A DNA stretch of 64,000 nucleotides from Prunella strophiata (lineage: Eukaryota > Chordata > Aves > Passeriformes > Prunellidae). Location of the stretch: contig JAZBQD010000005.1 in the NCBI GenBank assembly GCA_036583965.1, positions 440,718-504,717 on the forward strand, read 5' to 3'. Of the stretch, positions 54,655-64,000 are shown piece by piece. A program made the position numbers and the translations under genes. The notes under the pieces were generated by a model, which worked only from the letters and a program-made list of their open reading frames with translations, was not told the origin of the DNA and searched no databases. Each line of letters opens with the position of its first letter. Position 1 is the first letter of the stretch.

Positions 54655-54990
54655 CTTTACAAAAGGAAGAGAAAATTTTAATGACAGTATATTGTCTCCC
54701 ATTAGCAGCAGTATATACCCACTTCTTCTATAGTCACAATCTAAAAATCAGGCGGCAACAAATCTTTGTGGAAACAGTTAAAAAAAAAATTAATTGCTCA
54801 CCAATCTCGGAAAAAATCTTTAATTTTTTAGAATTCATGTGGCTTGGGGCATTACAAACTTACTTCGAGGCTTTTTAAAAATCCTGCCTAAACTGTTCAG
54901 ATTATCCATGACTTCGTTAAGATTTTAATGTTTGTTCTCCTGTGACAAGAACAGACCACCACCAATGAAATTATCAAGCAGAACTTTTAC

Positions 54991-55110
54991 CGAGTGAAGT
55001 TCTTTCACATCTGCGGCCTTCCAACGTTTTATAGTTTTGTCAGCTTGAGCCCAGTCAAAATAATCCCTGGTCGGAAGTATCTCACTGCCCATATTGCAGC
55101 TGTGTGACCC
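54991..55110 (-). pseudogene. PLAA: PLAA exon 4 remnant
   Basis: GHTAAIWAV, then after an extra base ADKTIKRWKA, matching the WD40 motif GHTAAVWAV and ADKTIKLWKA. The acceptor position reads CCG instead of CAG; donor GTAAAA. Confidence 0.88.
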
Positions 55111-55188
55111 GGCAAAAAACTCGACATTGTTAAGATTTGTCAGAATCAATTAGAGTACTTATGTCATATAATGCGAGGGAACTCATAC

Positions 55189-55285
55189 CTGTAATGTCAT
55201 CATACATCTGTCAGTCAACCAGACTTTTGCTGTTGTATCCCATGATCACTTAATTAATAATGTGCCAAATTTCCCAGATGAAAGG
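55189..55285 (-). pseudogene. PLAA: PLAA exon 3 remnant
   Basis: SLSSGKFGTLLI, then after a missing base SWDTTAKVWLTDRCMMTLQ. Acceptor TTTGCAG and donor GTATGA intact. Confidence 0.88.
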
Positions 55286-56218
55286 CTGCAAATGGAATGA
55301 ACACTTAAGTCAGAAACTGACAAGTACCCTACCCTGCACAAATCTTATGCCAAGCAATTTCAAGAGATTTATTTAAGCGTATTTAGTGTTGAGGAGTCTA
55401 GAGAATAATTAAGTAAACTGTTAGTTGCATGCAACCTCGAAAGAACATGCTTAACATTCCCTTAATTGAGGTTTAAAAAATGAAATATTTTGCCACTCAT
55501 ATTTTTAAATTTCTCTTAGATCCAGATCTCTTCTCTGGACTAGAATATGATGACAAACATGTGAGATCTAGTCAAGACATACAATTAATGCAATGTGTGT
55601 CGTTTTTAAGAGAAAGAAAAGTTTTGTCTATAGGATATTAATTTAGTCTCAAGAAGTTATTCATATGAAAAATACTTAGTCACCTTCTTGGAGGGCAAAA
55701 TACCAACCACCAAGAAACTGGGTTGAGATTCAAAATTTAGTAGAAGGTAATATGCAATGCCTCCAGTAAGTAATACAGTGTAATAGTTCAAGCTCTTGTA
55801 TTTAAAGTACCAATTAATATGTATAAATACCCATCTAAGTAACAAAATGGGCAGGAGGGGAAGTTATTAGGAAGCTCATTTTTTTCTACTGTATCAGCTT
55901 TGACAAAAAAAAATACATGAAGAACTGACTGCTTCTGAAAAGTGAATTCTCACAAAAAGGGTAATCTTCTGTGAATTGCCAGCAATTCAGAAAGACAGTG
56001 AAAGTTAACTTACAAGGATAAACCTGGAAGTCTGAAATGAATGAGTCACTGCATGAATTAAGATTATTTAAAATCCTTTGCAGAGGACAGAATTAAACAT
56101 TTGCCTACATTAGATACCAAAGATATTCAAAACTGAGCTTATAAATTTGACTTAAAACCTTCCTCTCTAATAAATCACTTACTTTATGTAAAAAAACTCC
56201 AAGTACAATACTACATAC

Positions 56219-56408
56219 CTGTGTTTTTATGACCCTTAAGGATGTAAAGAGGAGCGGGGTTGTCAATTGTGAAATGCCAAATATTATGATCATTGCCAAC
56301 AGTTGCACTCAGCCCACGAGGAGGGGATAGGAGGTCAATTGGGGTATGATGCACACGCAAGATACAAAATTTGAGTGGCCATCATTTACAGGTGCATCTC
56401 AGTGACCC
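56219..56408 (-). pseudogene. PLAA: PLAA exon 2 remnant
   Basis: VTEMHL, then [13 protein letters not shown], then [20 protein letters not shown] before GHK. About three frame shifts. Acceptor AACCAG, donor GTATGT. Confidence 0.88.
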
Positions 56409-58575
56409 CTGGTTAAGACTTAAAAAAATAGATGATAATCAGCTTAGAATCATGACAGAAAAAAGTACTTATCTGAGTAAATTACATTCTTAATAATACC
56501 TATGGTACTATGTGCCTTGTGCTGAATAAAGGCACTATGGATGGCCTAGAAAGAATGAAAATTTAAGGACAATTCTCCTGGTATCAATACGAAAGCTTTC
56601 ATTATGTTACCAATGGCAGTGGGGAGGCCTGGGAAGGACTTTTTTGTTCTTGCTCTGGCAAACAATATTGCCCCAATTGATCAGAAATAGCTACAGTTTG
56701 TCTTTTGCATCTTTTTTGCTGAAAACTCAAGTGTGATCTGACTACCTGCTAAAGTAGAGCACAAAAAATGAAGTTTAATGCCTGCAAGTGTATTCACTGG
56801 CTCTTCATAGGAGCACTATAGAGGAAGAAAAGTTAACACAGATCATAATGACTCTACCCTGAGCCAATCCAGTTACAGCACCAACTGGGAAAAAGACTAA
56901 TTATTCCATGGAATAAATATGTAGGGTTGTGGTGGGTGTGCTTGTTTTGTGCTGTGTTTCATGTGGGTTGTTCCCCTGCCTCAAAAACACAAGCTATCTT
57001 GTGATATCATACGTTATCCTCAAAACCCCTAATGCTGCAATGTTGAAATATGCAAGGAAATCAACAATACTCTTCTGACTTCTAAACATCTCCATTAAGG
57101 CACATAGGAACAAATCACAGAAGGCAACACCTCTGTTGAAAGCTGAACCAACCAAAAGGACACACAGCAGTGTGCCCTCATCCACTGAACCCGGACTGCT
57201 GTAGTCCCTGAGCTTCAAAGCAGAGAAGATAATCAATATCACATTATAAGTTGATACAAGTAAGTAGTATTTTCTAACTAAGTTCTAACCAAAAACTGTG
57301 GGTTAGAACTAGAATTCCTTCCATTCTTGCAAATTTCTGCTTTCATTAGCAAATTTCCTTCTCTCATGATGAGAGGACTATAAGACCCACTTAATAAGAT
57401 CATTTTCTTCATGTCAGTTGCAGAGCTCCAGAGATAACACAAAGACACATGGAAGCACTCAGCAAATTGCCAATTATTTCTATTTCCATGAAGGCATGGG
57501 AGAACAGTCATGCCTAGTAACTTCAGATACAATCACAATAGAGAAGCTATAGTCCAGGGAGGAGGGGGGGGGGGGGGTCCAGGTCCATCCTGCAGCTTCC
57601 CGCAATACCCCCATCCCCATACCAACATTGCCCTTAGCAGTGTATCTGGTCTGCTTGCTGGTCAAGACAATGCTGAAAATTTCACTTTGTGATTCAATAC
57701 ACAAATTCAGTAGGACACAAACCTGGGCCACATGAATATCAAAATAATAATCTCGGGATATTATTTTTCTTTTTCTATGTCTTTGTTGTATTTAATTTCT
57801 GTACAGTTTTTGTTCATATTCCATTTTATATTTAAAAAAGATTGCTATTGAGGGTGAGAAAGAATGGGGTTTCTTTTGGAACATTCAAAGCACACTGCCT
57901 TACTGTCAAAATAGCAGCACTGTTACTTAGCAGGATTACTTTGAATCAGAAATTAACATTGATACCACGGAGGCAGAAAACAACATTATTAATACCACCT
58001 AGAGAAAAGATTGCCGCTGGAACTGTTGATTTATGTTACATTTTCCAAAGCACACTACACTACAAACAATCGATGTACAGCAAACGTCCTAAAAACATAC
58101 AACTTTCCCCAAGGCAATCCAGACTTAGGGCCTGCTCAGCCGGGAAAAGAGAAAATTGCATTGAGACCTCACAGCAACCTTCCAGTATCTAAAGGAGAGC
58201 CTACCAGAGCCCCTACATAGAAGTTGTGGATACCCCATCCTCGGAAGTGCTCAAGGCCATTATAGACAGGGCTCTGAGTAAATATTCCAGTGAAAGGTTC
58301 CCTGCCCGTGGTTTGAGGGACTTGGAGTCAGATGATCCTGAGTGGACCCTTCTAAACACCCCTCAAGTGATTCCCTGCAAGTGACAATGCCAACTACGAA
58401 CGCCTCCTGCGAGCAAGGCCCCGCCGCCCGCCACCACTCCCTCGTCCCACCTAATTCTGCCGGCAGCCCCTGAGGATAACTCAGCTGCAGAGACGAACTC
58501 GGCGGGCCACGGGCGGAGCCCCTGCGGCGCCACCCCCCCACGCTCTCCGCCCTCCGGCCTCGGCCCAGCACTCAC
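56409..58575. other. PLAA intron 1
   Basis: About 2.2 kb of AT-rich unique sequence between exons 2 and 1, with a poly-G run of about 14 at 57564-57578. No gene recognised. Confidence 0.6.
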
Positions 58576-59180
58576 CCGTCAGGGGCCCATACCGCGCGTT
58601 CTTCCCGCGAGACGGACACGAGCTGCCTTCCGGAAGAGGCCGCGGGTGAGGCCCCGCACGTCCTGCCGTGCCCCAGCAGGGAGCAGCGGCAGCCGGAACG
58701 TGCTGCCTCAACCCGCCATGGCGGCAGCGCCGGCCTGACACAGCACGGGCCGCGCCGACGCCGGAAGTCGTTCCGTGAAGCGCCGTCACAGGGGCCCGCG
58801 CCGCCGGGCCAACGCGAAGACTTCTTTGTCCTTAAGCATCGCGCTCCACAGGTGTTGTTCCATATAGCATTTCTCTCGCCGGCCCTCTGGGAGTCGTAGG
58901 TCCCGTCGCGGGACGCGGCGGGTCCGGAGTCGAGATTTGCGGGCATCTCGCGAGTCCGCGCGAGTGGTTGCTGCGATACGCGGCGTGCCCGCGGGCTGAT
59001 GGCTGCTCGGGCGCGGTGAGGGTACGGGACGGGCGCGACGGGACGGGACGGGACGCGACGGGACGGGACGGGACGGGACGGGAACGGGACGCGACGCGAC
59101 GCGACGCGGCTCTCCGGCGGTCGCGGCGCTGGCTCTGCGCTGCTGTGCGGCTGGGAGGATCCGTCGGGGATGGCGAAAGT
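58400..59180. promoter_or_regulatory. Shared CpG-island promoter of PLAA and IFT74
   Basis: GC-rich island between divergent start sites. ETS-type CCGGAAGT at 58761-58768. TCTCGCGAG at 58946-58954 (nine of ten bases of the BANP-type TCTCGCGAGA element). A GGGACGGGAC tandem run at about 59031-59090. TATA-less. Confidence 0.7.
58576..58719 (-). pseudogene. PLAA: PLAA exon 1 remnant (start codon)
   Basis: The ATG at 58719 is in a Kozak context (CCGCCATGG), followed by GCG GGT TGA. Downstream words RCSLLGHG, DVRGLTRGLF, VSVSRE and VWAPDG are conserved but lie in three frames. Lesions are mainly lost or gained bases in short homopolymers. Donor GTGAGT at 58575. Confidence 0.88.
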
Positions 59181-59592
59181 TGCCGGGGTTTGTCAGTCAT
59201 AGCGCAGCTTGGGATTGCTGTAGTGACGGGTGATGGCTTATGGACCCTCTTGTAGATAACCAGAATGAGTATTTGCACCACTTGCTCTCTCCCGGTTGTT
59301 TCATTAAATATTTATACTCAGCTATGAAGCAATAATTTCCACAAGAATAAGCTGAGGCTCACTAACTGAAAGAGACTGCTGCCTCAGCTCCTCATGGACG
59401 TTAAATGGTCCTTCTTTGAGCCCGGCCGCTTGTCTCGTACCATCCAGTAAGGAAGTTCTTTGGAGATTACTAAAAACAAAACCAATCCCAGATAACATCT
59501 AATAAGAGTTATACTTTAAAGTTGAGTGCTCACGGTTTCTCGTAGTTTTAAAGGACTTGTGCAAATCAAAGGATTAGTTCTTTTCTTACCAG

Positions 59593-59722
59593 AGAGGAAG
59601 TTAAAAAAGGAAACGAATATGGCCAGCAGTAGACAGACCTCCCTCGGCTCGTTCTGCTTCAAAAGAGGAATAGGACTGACCTCTTCCTCAAGGACTAAAT
59701 CAGAGGCAGAATAGGAACAGCG
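59593..59722 (+). pseudogene. IFT74: IFT74 exon 2 (start codon)
   Basis: Acceptor TTACCAG, ATG at 59619, MASSRQTS then SFCFKRGIGLT. As it stands the frame stops at 59712-59714; the family continues GRPPSGIR, visible in a shifted frame. Donor GTATGT. Confidence 0.85.
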
Positions 59723-59766
59723 GTATGTTAGAAAGTATTAAAAAATGTATCATTAATTGTTATGAT

Positions 59767-59802
59767 TTGGATTTTTTTTTTTTTTGTTTTTTTTTTTTTT
59801 TG
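59767..59802. repeat. Poly-T tract in IFT74 intron 2
   Basis: Near-pure T run. Similar runs occur at about 61418-61436 and 62417-62439. No retroelement body is attached. Confidence 0.85.
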
Positions 59803-60173
59803 TACCAGACCAGAGTGAGGAGGAAGGAGAGAGTTCTTTTTTAAGAAGAATTTAAGTTTTCAGTTTTGTATAAAGTCTTGCTAACCTTGTCTGGAGGGGA
59901 TCAGGGACTTCAGCATCCAGAGTTCCCTGGGAGACCTAAACAGCTTAGTGTTGCAGATAGATGGAACAATGAACAGCTGCTCAAAAGTAATCCCTTACCT
60001 TCTGCAGCAGATTCATCTGAAGCATTGCTTCCTGAAGAGATGGGTAAATGCTAAAAGATTCCTGACAGAAAGAGTGTAAGAGACGAACTAAACTGAAAGT
60101 TTTTAATGCTTGGCAATTGCTTAAGGATAATAAGTAATAATCAGACTTGGTAGATTTGTATTTGTTTTTATAG

Positions 60174-60312
60174 ATGGCCTCCTGGTACAGCAAGACCTGG
60201 TTCTCGTGGTTGGTTCTTTGACTCCTGGATGAGTTTATCATCTCAGATTAAAGTTGAAGGGGACCGTCCAGTGACTCAACAGGATAAGGGAATAAAATGC
60301 AATGAATGAAAG
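60174..60312 (+). pseudogene. IFT74: IFT74 exon 3 remnant
   Basis: PPGTARPGSRG in one frame, then LSSQIKVEGDRPVTQQDKGI in another. Acceptor ATAG, donor GTATTT. Confidence 0.88.
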
Positions 60313-60822
60313 GTATTTTACACTCAAAATAGCCCTCAAGATGTCTGCAAACATTTGAAAAAATATTTCGGTTTTTAAAGGAAAGCTTTTTATCATTGTA
60401 TGAAAGTGCAGGATGTGTGAAGAGCTGTTGATTAAAAAGAGGACAAAGAGAAAATTAAAGCATCCCCTTCTGTCATACCTTGGTAGCTAAAGATAAGCAT
60501 TTTCTAATAACTGGCTGCCCCTGTAAAAATAATTCAAAAGACTAGAACAAGGTTATTGTTCTTCTTCCATCACTAAAGAGTACTTGAAGTACTCTATTAC
60601 TTGGTACTGTTTTGTATCTGTGTAATTAGTCAATGTTTATATCTTCACAGCAGTCTAAAAATGTCTTCATTTTTTAAATTGCGTAATAACTATGTAAGGA
60701 GCACTAAAAGAATATTAGGTGGTAACATTTTTAATGTAATTTTGTCAGGTTGTTTCCTAATTTACAAATTCTCTAATTAAGGTTTTTAAAAACAAAATTA
60801 GCATATGACTTTCTTTTATCAG

Positions 60823-60874
60823 GTTCCTCATAGCAGATAATGGATAAACTACTACCTAAATTGGTTGTGCTGAG
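60823..60874 (+). pseudogene. IFT74: IFT74 exon 4 remnant
   Basis: Acceptor TTATCAG. Nucleotides corresponding to RQIMDK and YYL are visible with missing bases; donor GTATTT. Confidence 0.7.
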
Positions 60875-61715
60875 GTATTTCTCAACAATGCATTTAAATT
60901 CTCCTCCTTTCAGGCGCAGAGTTGAAGCTTGACAATAGATGCATAAGTGGTGTTCACTTATAAGAACTTTTGTAAGAGTGCTCTGCTGTAAGAGTGAAGA
61001 TTATTTTGTGTATAGATTATTCTGTAGGAAGAAAGGAAGTAGATTCCCTTGAGTTTTGTTGATAGGCTTGCTATTTAACTAGAGTTAAATGCTCTCTCCA
61101 CAGCATTAGTAAGGGAAGGGTCAGTGATTCTGAGCTTTCACCTCCAATGTTTATTTAGGTATGGGCTAGCGTCATTTCTAACAGTAGCATTGCAAACCAA
61201 AATTTTTTATTTACATTTCAGAATGGTTTTGCTTGGATTATACATTCAACGATAGCAATGAAAAAGGCAAGACCTTGGGGGGGGGGGTGGAACTATTTGC
61301 TGCAGGATTTTATCAGTTGCTCATATTACACTTTTGGAATATTAGTCTAAAAGATGTCATTTAATATGGATGGTACTCGCATTCTGTGAATTACACTGGG
61401 GGGGTGTTTTTGTTGGTTTTTTTTTTTTTTTTTTTCTTTCGCCATTTGTTTACGCAGCAGAGACAAAAAGCTAATTAAAAAACATTTTATTTCATACCAA
61501 GGTTTTCCCAGGAGCTACTTAGGACTTTATATCGATACCAAACACTTTGCTTTTTTCTACACTATACTTCTCTTAGAATGCTGAGTTAAACAAAGTGCAG
61601 TCTGAGAGATACTAATTGCAAATCTCGTACCGTAAATATATTTCAACTGTTCTACTAGCTGCTGGCTTTAGTTGGCTTCCAAATGTTAATGATTCTTTTT
61701 TCTTTATTTTTTCAG

Positions 61716-61805
61716 AAGTAAATAATGACTTACAACAAAATTAGCACTGCAGGAGAAGTAGAAATGTACAGCAAGAGAAATCTGTCTATTTTCCTATGAA
61801 AAACG
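61716..61805 (+). pseudogene. IFT74: IFT74 exon 5 remnant
   Basis: Acceptor TTTTTCAG. LTT, then EVEMYS and SYEK words of the coiled coil, frame broken. Donor GTGAGA. Confidence 0.8.
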
Positions 61806-61981
61806 GTGAGATGTATGCAGCATAATGCAGGTGCTACTTTCTAAGTCACAAGACTGTGGTTTCAAGTATTGGGCAGGCTCAAGTAATCAGTGAATAGTTT
61901 TGGGGTTTTTTTTCATCATAGTTTATTTCGCATGTACAAATCTTACCATTTGAAGTTTGACTTTTTTGTGTTCATTTTTAG

Positions 61982-62037
61982 CAGAGCTTTGCTGGTGCAA
62001 TCAAGATTTTCAAGGTCAAATAGCAGATTACCACATG
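61982..62037 (+). pseudogene. IFT74: IFT74 exon 6 remnant
   Basis: Acceptor TTTTTAG. AE, IKIFKVK/DFQGQ and ADYHM words corresponding to the family segment ending GQLADYNM. Donor GTATGC. Confidence 0.8.
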
Positions 62038-62482
62038 GTATGCTGCTGTCAAATTTTTGATACTGATGCTCTCCATTTATTCTCTTGCTGATTTTGTACT
62101 GCTTTTTGCTTTATTCTGAATAATTTTTGTGACATTTCTTGTGTGAAAACTTATCTGGTGAATACTGCCTTATTCAGTTATTGAAAGGAAAGAGATTGAA
62201 ACAGAGAAACAAAAATGTACTTTACATTAGGAAAGCATCTGCATAATGGATTTAAGAAACTGGTGCGGTGTAATATTTCAATGCTTAGAACGCTACATAT
62301 AATGATAATTATTTCTAAATAGACATGTATCTATTCAGATTGCCAAATCATATTTTTTCCTTTTCCTATTGGCAATAAAACCACAATTTGCTGTTTTCAT
62401 GAACCTTTGTCTGATTTTTTTTTTTTTTTTTTTTTTTTAAGAAAGGAGAGCAGTACAGGTTGGAAATTCTGTCTTGTTTCAG

Positions 62483-62542
62483 GTTTGTGGATATACTTAA
62501 CACCAGTACTATATGGCAGAAGTTATCCGTGATTACAATATG
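62483..62542 (+). pseudogene. IFT74: IFT74 exon 7 remnant
   Basis: Acceptor TTTCAG. LNTST and AEVIRDYNM words matching DKLNTST and EEVMNDYNM. Donor GTAAAG. Confidence 0.85.
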
Positions 62543-63513
62543 GTAAAGAATTAGGATATTTGCTATGGTTTAACAGTGAAATGATGTGTTCCTTTCTTGT
62601 TGCTTTGATGTTGCATATAAAAAAGCATACACTGATCTAAAACTAGCCACTTTTTTTTCCAGTTAAATTATTCATAATGTTTGGCAATCATTTTAACAAG
62701 TAAGACATTGCTGAAGTCTTTTGTGTTAAGAGCCCCATGATATTTTTCTGTGATTTACATTTGAGAAGGGTTTATCCCACCCAATTTGAGTGGTAAATAC
62801 CTTTTTTATTTTTTAATTATTTTTGTGCGCACACAACACTAGTCCCTTAGGGAGTCAAGTTTTAAGCAGACTGCATTGGCCTTGTAAGCTTTTATGGTCT
62901 TCTGAGATTACATTCTCTCTCTTTTGTCTTTCAGCCTTTTAAATGTCTTCCGTGTAAAAATATTAAATCAATCTTCTGACATAGCCACCACAAATCAAAG
63001 ACTTTTGTTCTTCCTTTGCTTTCCTTATTTATTTTCTAATACAGCCTCTAAGTGTTAAGGCGTGAATTGCATTATGCGTACTTTATGTCTTATGATCACT
63101 TTGTCCCTAACAGAAGAAACCAGTTTCAGTAAAGGTTGTTTTGTAACTTGAAAGATACCTGAATATTTCTTGGTCAAAACAACTTCTTTTTTGCTTGCAT
63201 TTGATTGAATAATAAAGAATGGATGTCTGTGTCATAAAGAGAAGAGTGCTTTTCATCAGCACTCTGTGATAGATTTAAAAATAATAAGTGTTTCAGAATA
63301 AATCCCAAGAAATAGTAAGTGAATCAAAAAAATTTTTCTGGAAATATTTAAAAATATGTACATTTTTGTATTTAGGGATGGGCTTAATGGTGGCCTGTCA
63401 GTGCTGAGTTAACAGGCTGGAACTGATGATCTTAAGAGGCATTTTTCCAGCCTATATAATTCCATGATTTATTACAAATTGGCTGGGATTTCCAATTTTT
63501 TTGTGTTTTACCG

Positions 63514-63598
63514 TTTAAAGGTTCAGAATGACCGAGACGCTCAGAATATAGATATAAAAGTTCACCAGAAAGAGAAGGACAAGGGAAGTACATTAAGG
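63514..63598 (+). pseudogene. IFT74: IFT74 exon 8 remnant
   Basis: KVQNDRDAQNIDIKVHQKEK then DKG, aligned with KAQNDRETQSLDV and RQAKEKQ. The acceptor reads ACCG where CAG is expected; donor GTATGT. Confidence 0.85.
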
Positions 63599-63599
63599 G

Positions 63600-64000
63600 T
63601 ATGTTTTATCTTTGAATAACCCAACTTCTCATAACTCAGCTTGGAAAATTGAAGTGTTACCTGTCCCGAACAGCACAAGCATATCACATCTGAACCTGAG
63701 CAATTTCAAGATGTGATATGTTAGGGCCAGGTTGCAGTTGGAGTTTAGTGGTAAACTCAGTTACTCTTCTTAAAATAATGCCATGCCATCCAGGAAGAGT
63801 TAGGTGGCAGGGAGACCCTGTTCTTCTTGCAGTCTGCTGTCATCAGTTTGGGATTTTGTTGTGGAGTAGCAGAGTGAAGGAAGCAAAGGTGGGAGTGGGA
63901 AACTAGCCTTTGCCTGGTAGTAAGGTAGGTTGTGTAATAAAGGGAACCAAAAAAAAAAGAATGAGGATGGTGAGATGCTTGCAATAAGAATTTGTAATCT
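63600..64000. other. IFT74 intronic sequence, no exon seen
   Basis: Unique AT-rich sequence. No conserved IFT74 words found. Confidence 0.5.

Larger units (their letters stand above)
52629..58719 (-). pseudogene. PLAA: PLAA, phospholipase A2-activating protein, 5' part, frame-broken copy
   Basis: PLAA (Ufd3/Doa1 homologue) is a WD40 beta-propeller protein with PFU and PUL domains that binds ubiquitin and p97/VCP (known). Seven minus-strand exons of the WD40 part are recognisable: 58576-58719, 56219-56408, 55189-55285, 54991-55110, 54493-54654, 53317-53460, 52629-52792. Each preserves conserved words (ADKTIK, EMH, YILKGHK, DTTAKVW) and most GT/AG sites, but almost every one is broken by single-base insertions or deletions, and exon 1 has TGA at codon 4. 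PFU and PUL exons are absent because the locus ends near 52.2 kb. Either the consensus is error-rich or this is a decaying copy, for example sex-linked. The head-to-head partner is IFT74. Confidence 0.9.
58955..63598 (+). pseudogene. IFT74: IFT74, intraflagellar transport 74, 5' part, frame-broken copy
   Basis: IFT74 is a coiled-coil IFT-B core subunit that with IFT81 carries tubulin in cilia (known). Plus-strand exons: a probable untranslated exon 1 ending at 59015 with a GTGAGG donor, then 59593-59722 (ATG at 59619), 60174-60312, 60823-60874, 61716-61805, 61982-62037, 62483-62542 and about 63514-63598. Recognisable words: MASSRQTS, GIGLT, LSSQIKV, RPVTQQ, MDK, VEMYS, VYLSYEKR-like, GQ, ADY, DKLNTST-like, VQNDRDAQNIDI. 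Single-base indels break the frame in most exons, as in PLAA, while most splice dinucleotides survive. The gene continues beyond the window. Confidence 0.9.

Noticed and set aside
58968..59255. 95-codon frame with GRDGTGRDATGRDGTG
   Set aside because: Product of a GGGAC repeat in the CpG island.
59767..62439. Poly-T tracts as retrotransposon tails
   Set aside because: No element body or target-site duplication could be seen next to them.

Overview
This is eukaryotic, vertebrate DNA, most likely from a bird. Five spliced genes can be recognised by protein family. The left 51 kb combines very high GC, introns packed with minisatellites and tiny intact exons, which is what is known for genes on avian dot microchromosomes. 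The species cannot be read from the window. Almost every long open reading frame here is a by-product of a tandem array and not a gene.

Layout: (1) 0.3-5.5 kb holds a DAZAP2 gene on the minus strand, with its promoter near 5.3-5.5 kb and a 1.9 kb perfect 29-bp array in intron 1. (2) 5.5-15.4 kb is intergenic: arrays, an AT-rich block, and several short AT-rich islands with octamer and homeodomain-type motifs that look like conserved regulatory elements. (3) 15,406-15,905 is a 500-N assembly gap. (4) 16.8-42.1 kb is TFCP2 (minus strand). Eleven of the fifteen coding exons known for the human gene are present with exact splice phases; exons 2, 7, 10 and 13 are absent, each from an interval filled by tandem arrays. 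(5) 42.3 to at least 49.7 kb is POU6F1 (minus strand), in tandem with TFCP2, showing the POU homeodomain exon, half of the POU-specific domain and one upstream exon. (6) 51.2-52.2 kb is a structureless pyrimidine-rich kilobase. (7) 52.2-64 kb has a different composition (AT-rich, few minisatellites) and carries the divergent gene pair PLAA (minus) and IFT74 (plus) around a CpG-rich shared promoter at 58.4-59.2 kb. In human this pair lies on 9p and in birds on chromosome Z, whereas DAZAP2, TFCP2 and POU6F1 are neighbours on human 12q13. The window therefore joins two unrelated loci near 51.2-52.2 kb.

Functionally, TFCP2 (CP2/grainyhead family) and POU6F1 (POU class 6) are DNA-binding transcription factors. 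DAZAP2 is a small proline-rich adaptor. PLAA is a WD40/ubiquitin-binding cofactor of p97/VCP, and IFT74 is an IFT-B ciliary transport subunit. TFCP2 exons are clean. PLAA and IFT74 exons keep most splice sites but carry many one-base indels, which suggests unpolished sequence or a decaying copy.

The most interesting pattern is that several intronic minisatellites are made of copies of the adjoining splice site plus exon edge (POU6F1 at both ends of one intron, DAZAP2 intron 3, TFCP2 intron 5), so real splice sites sit beside dozens of decoys.
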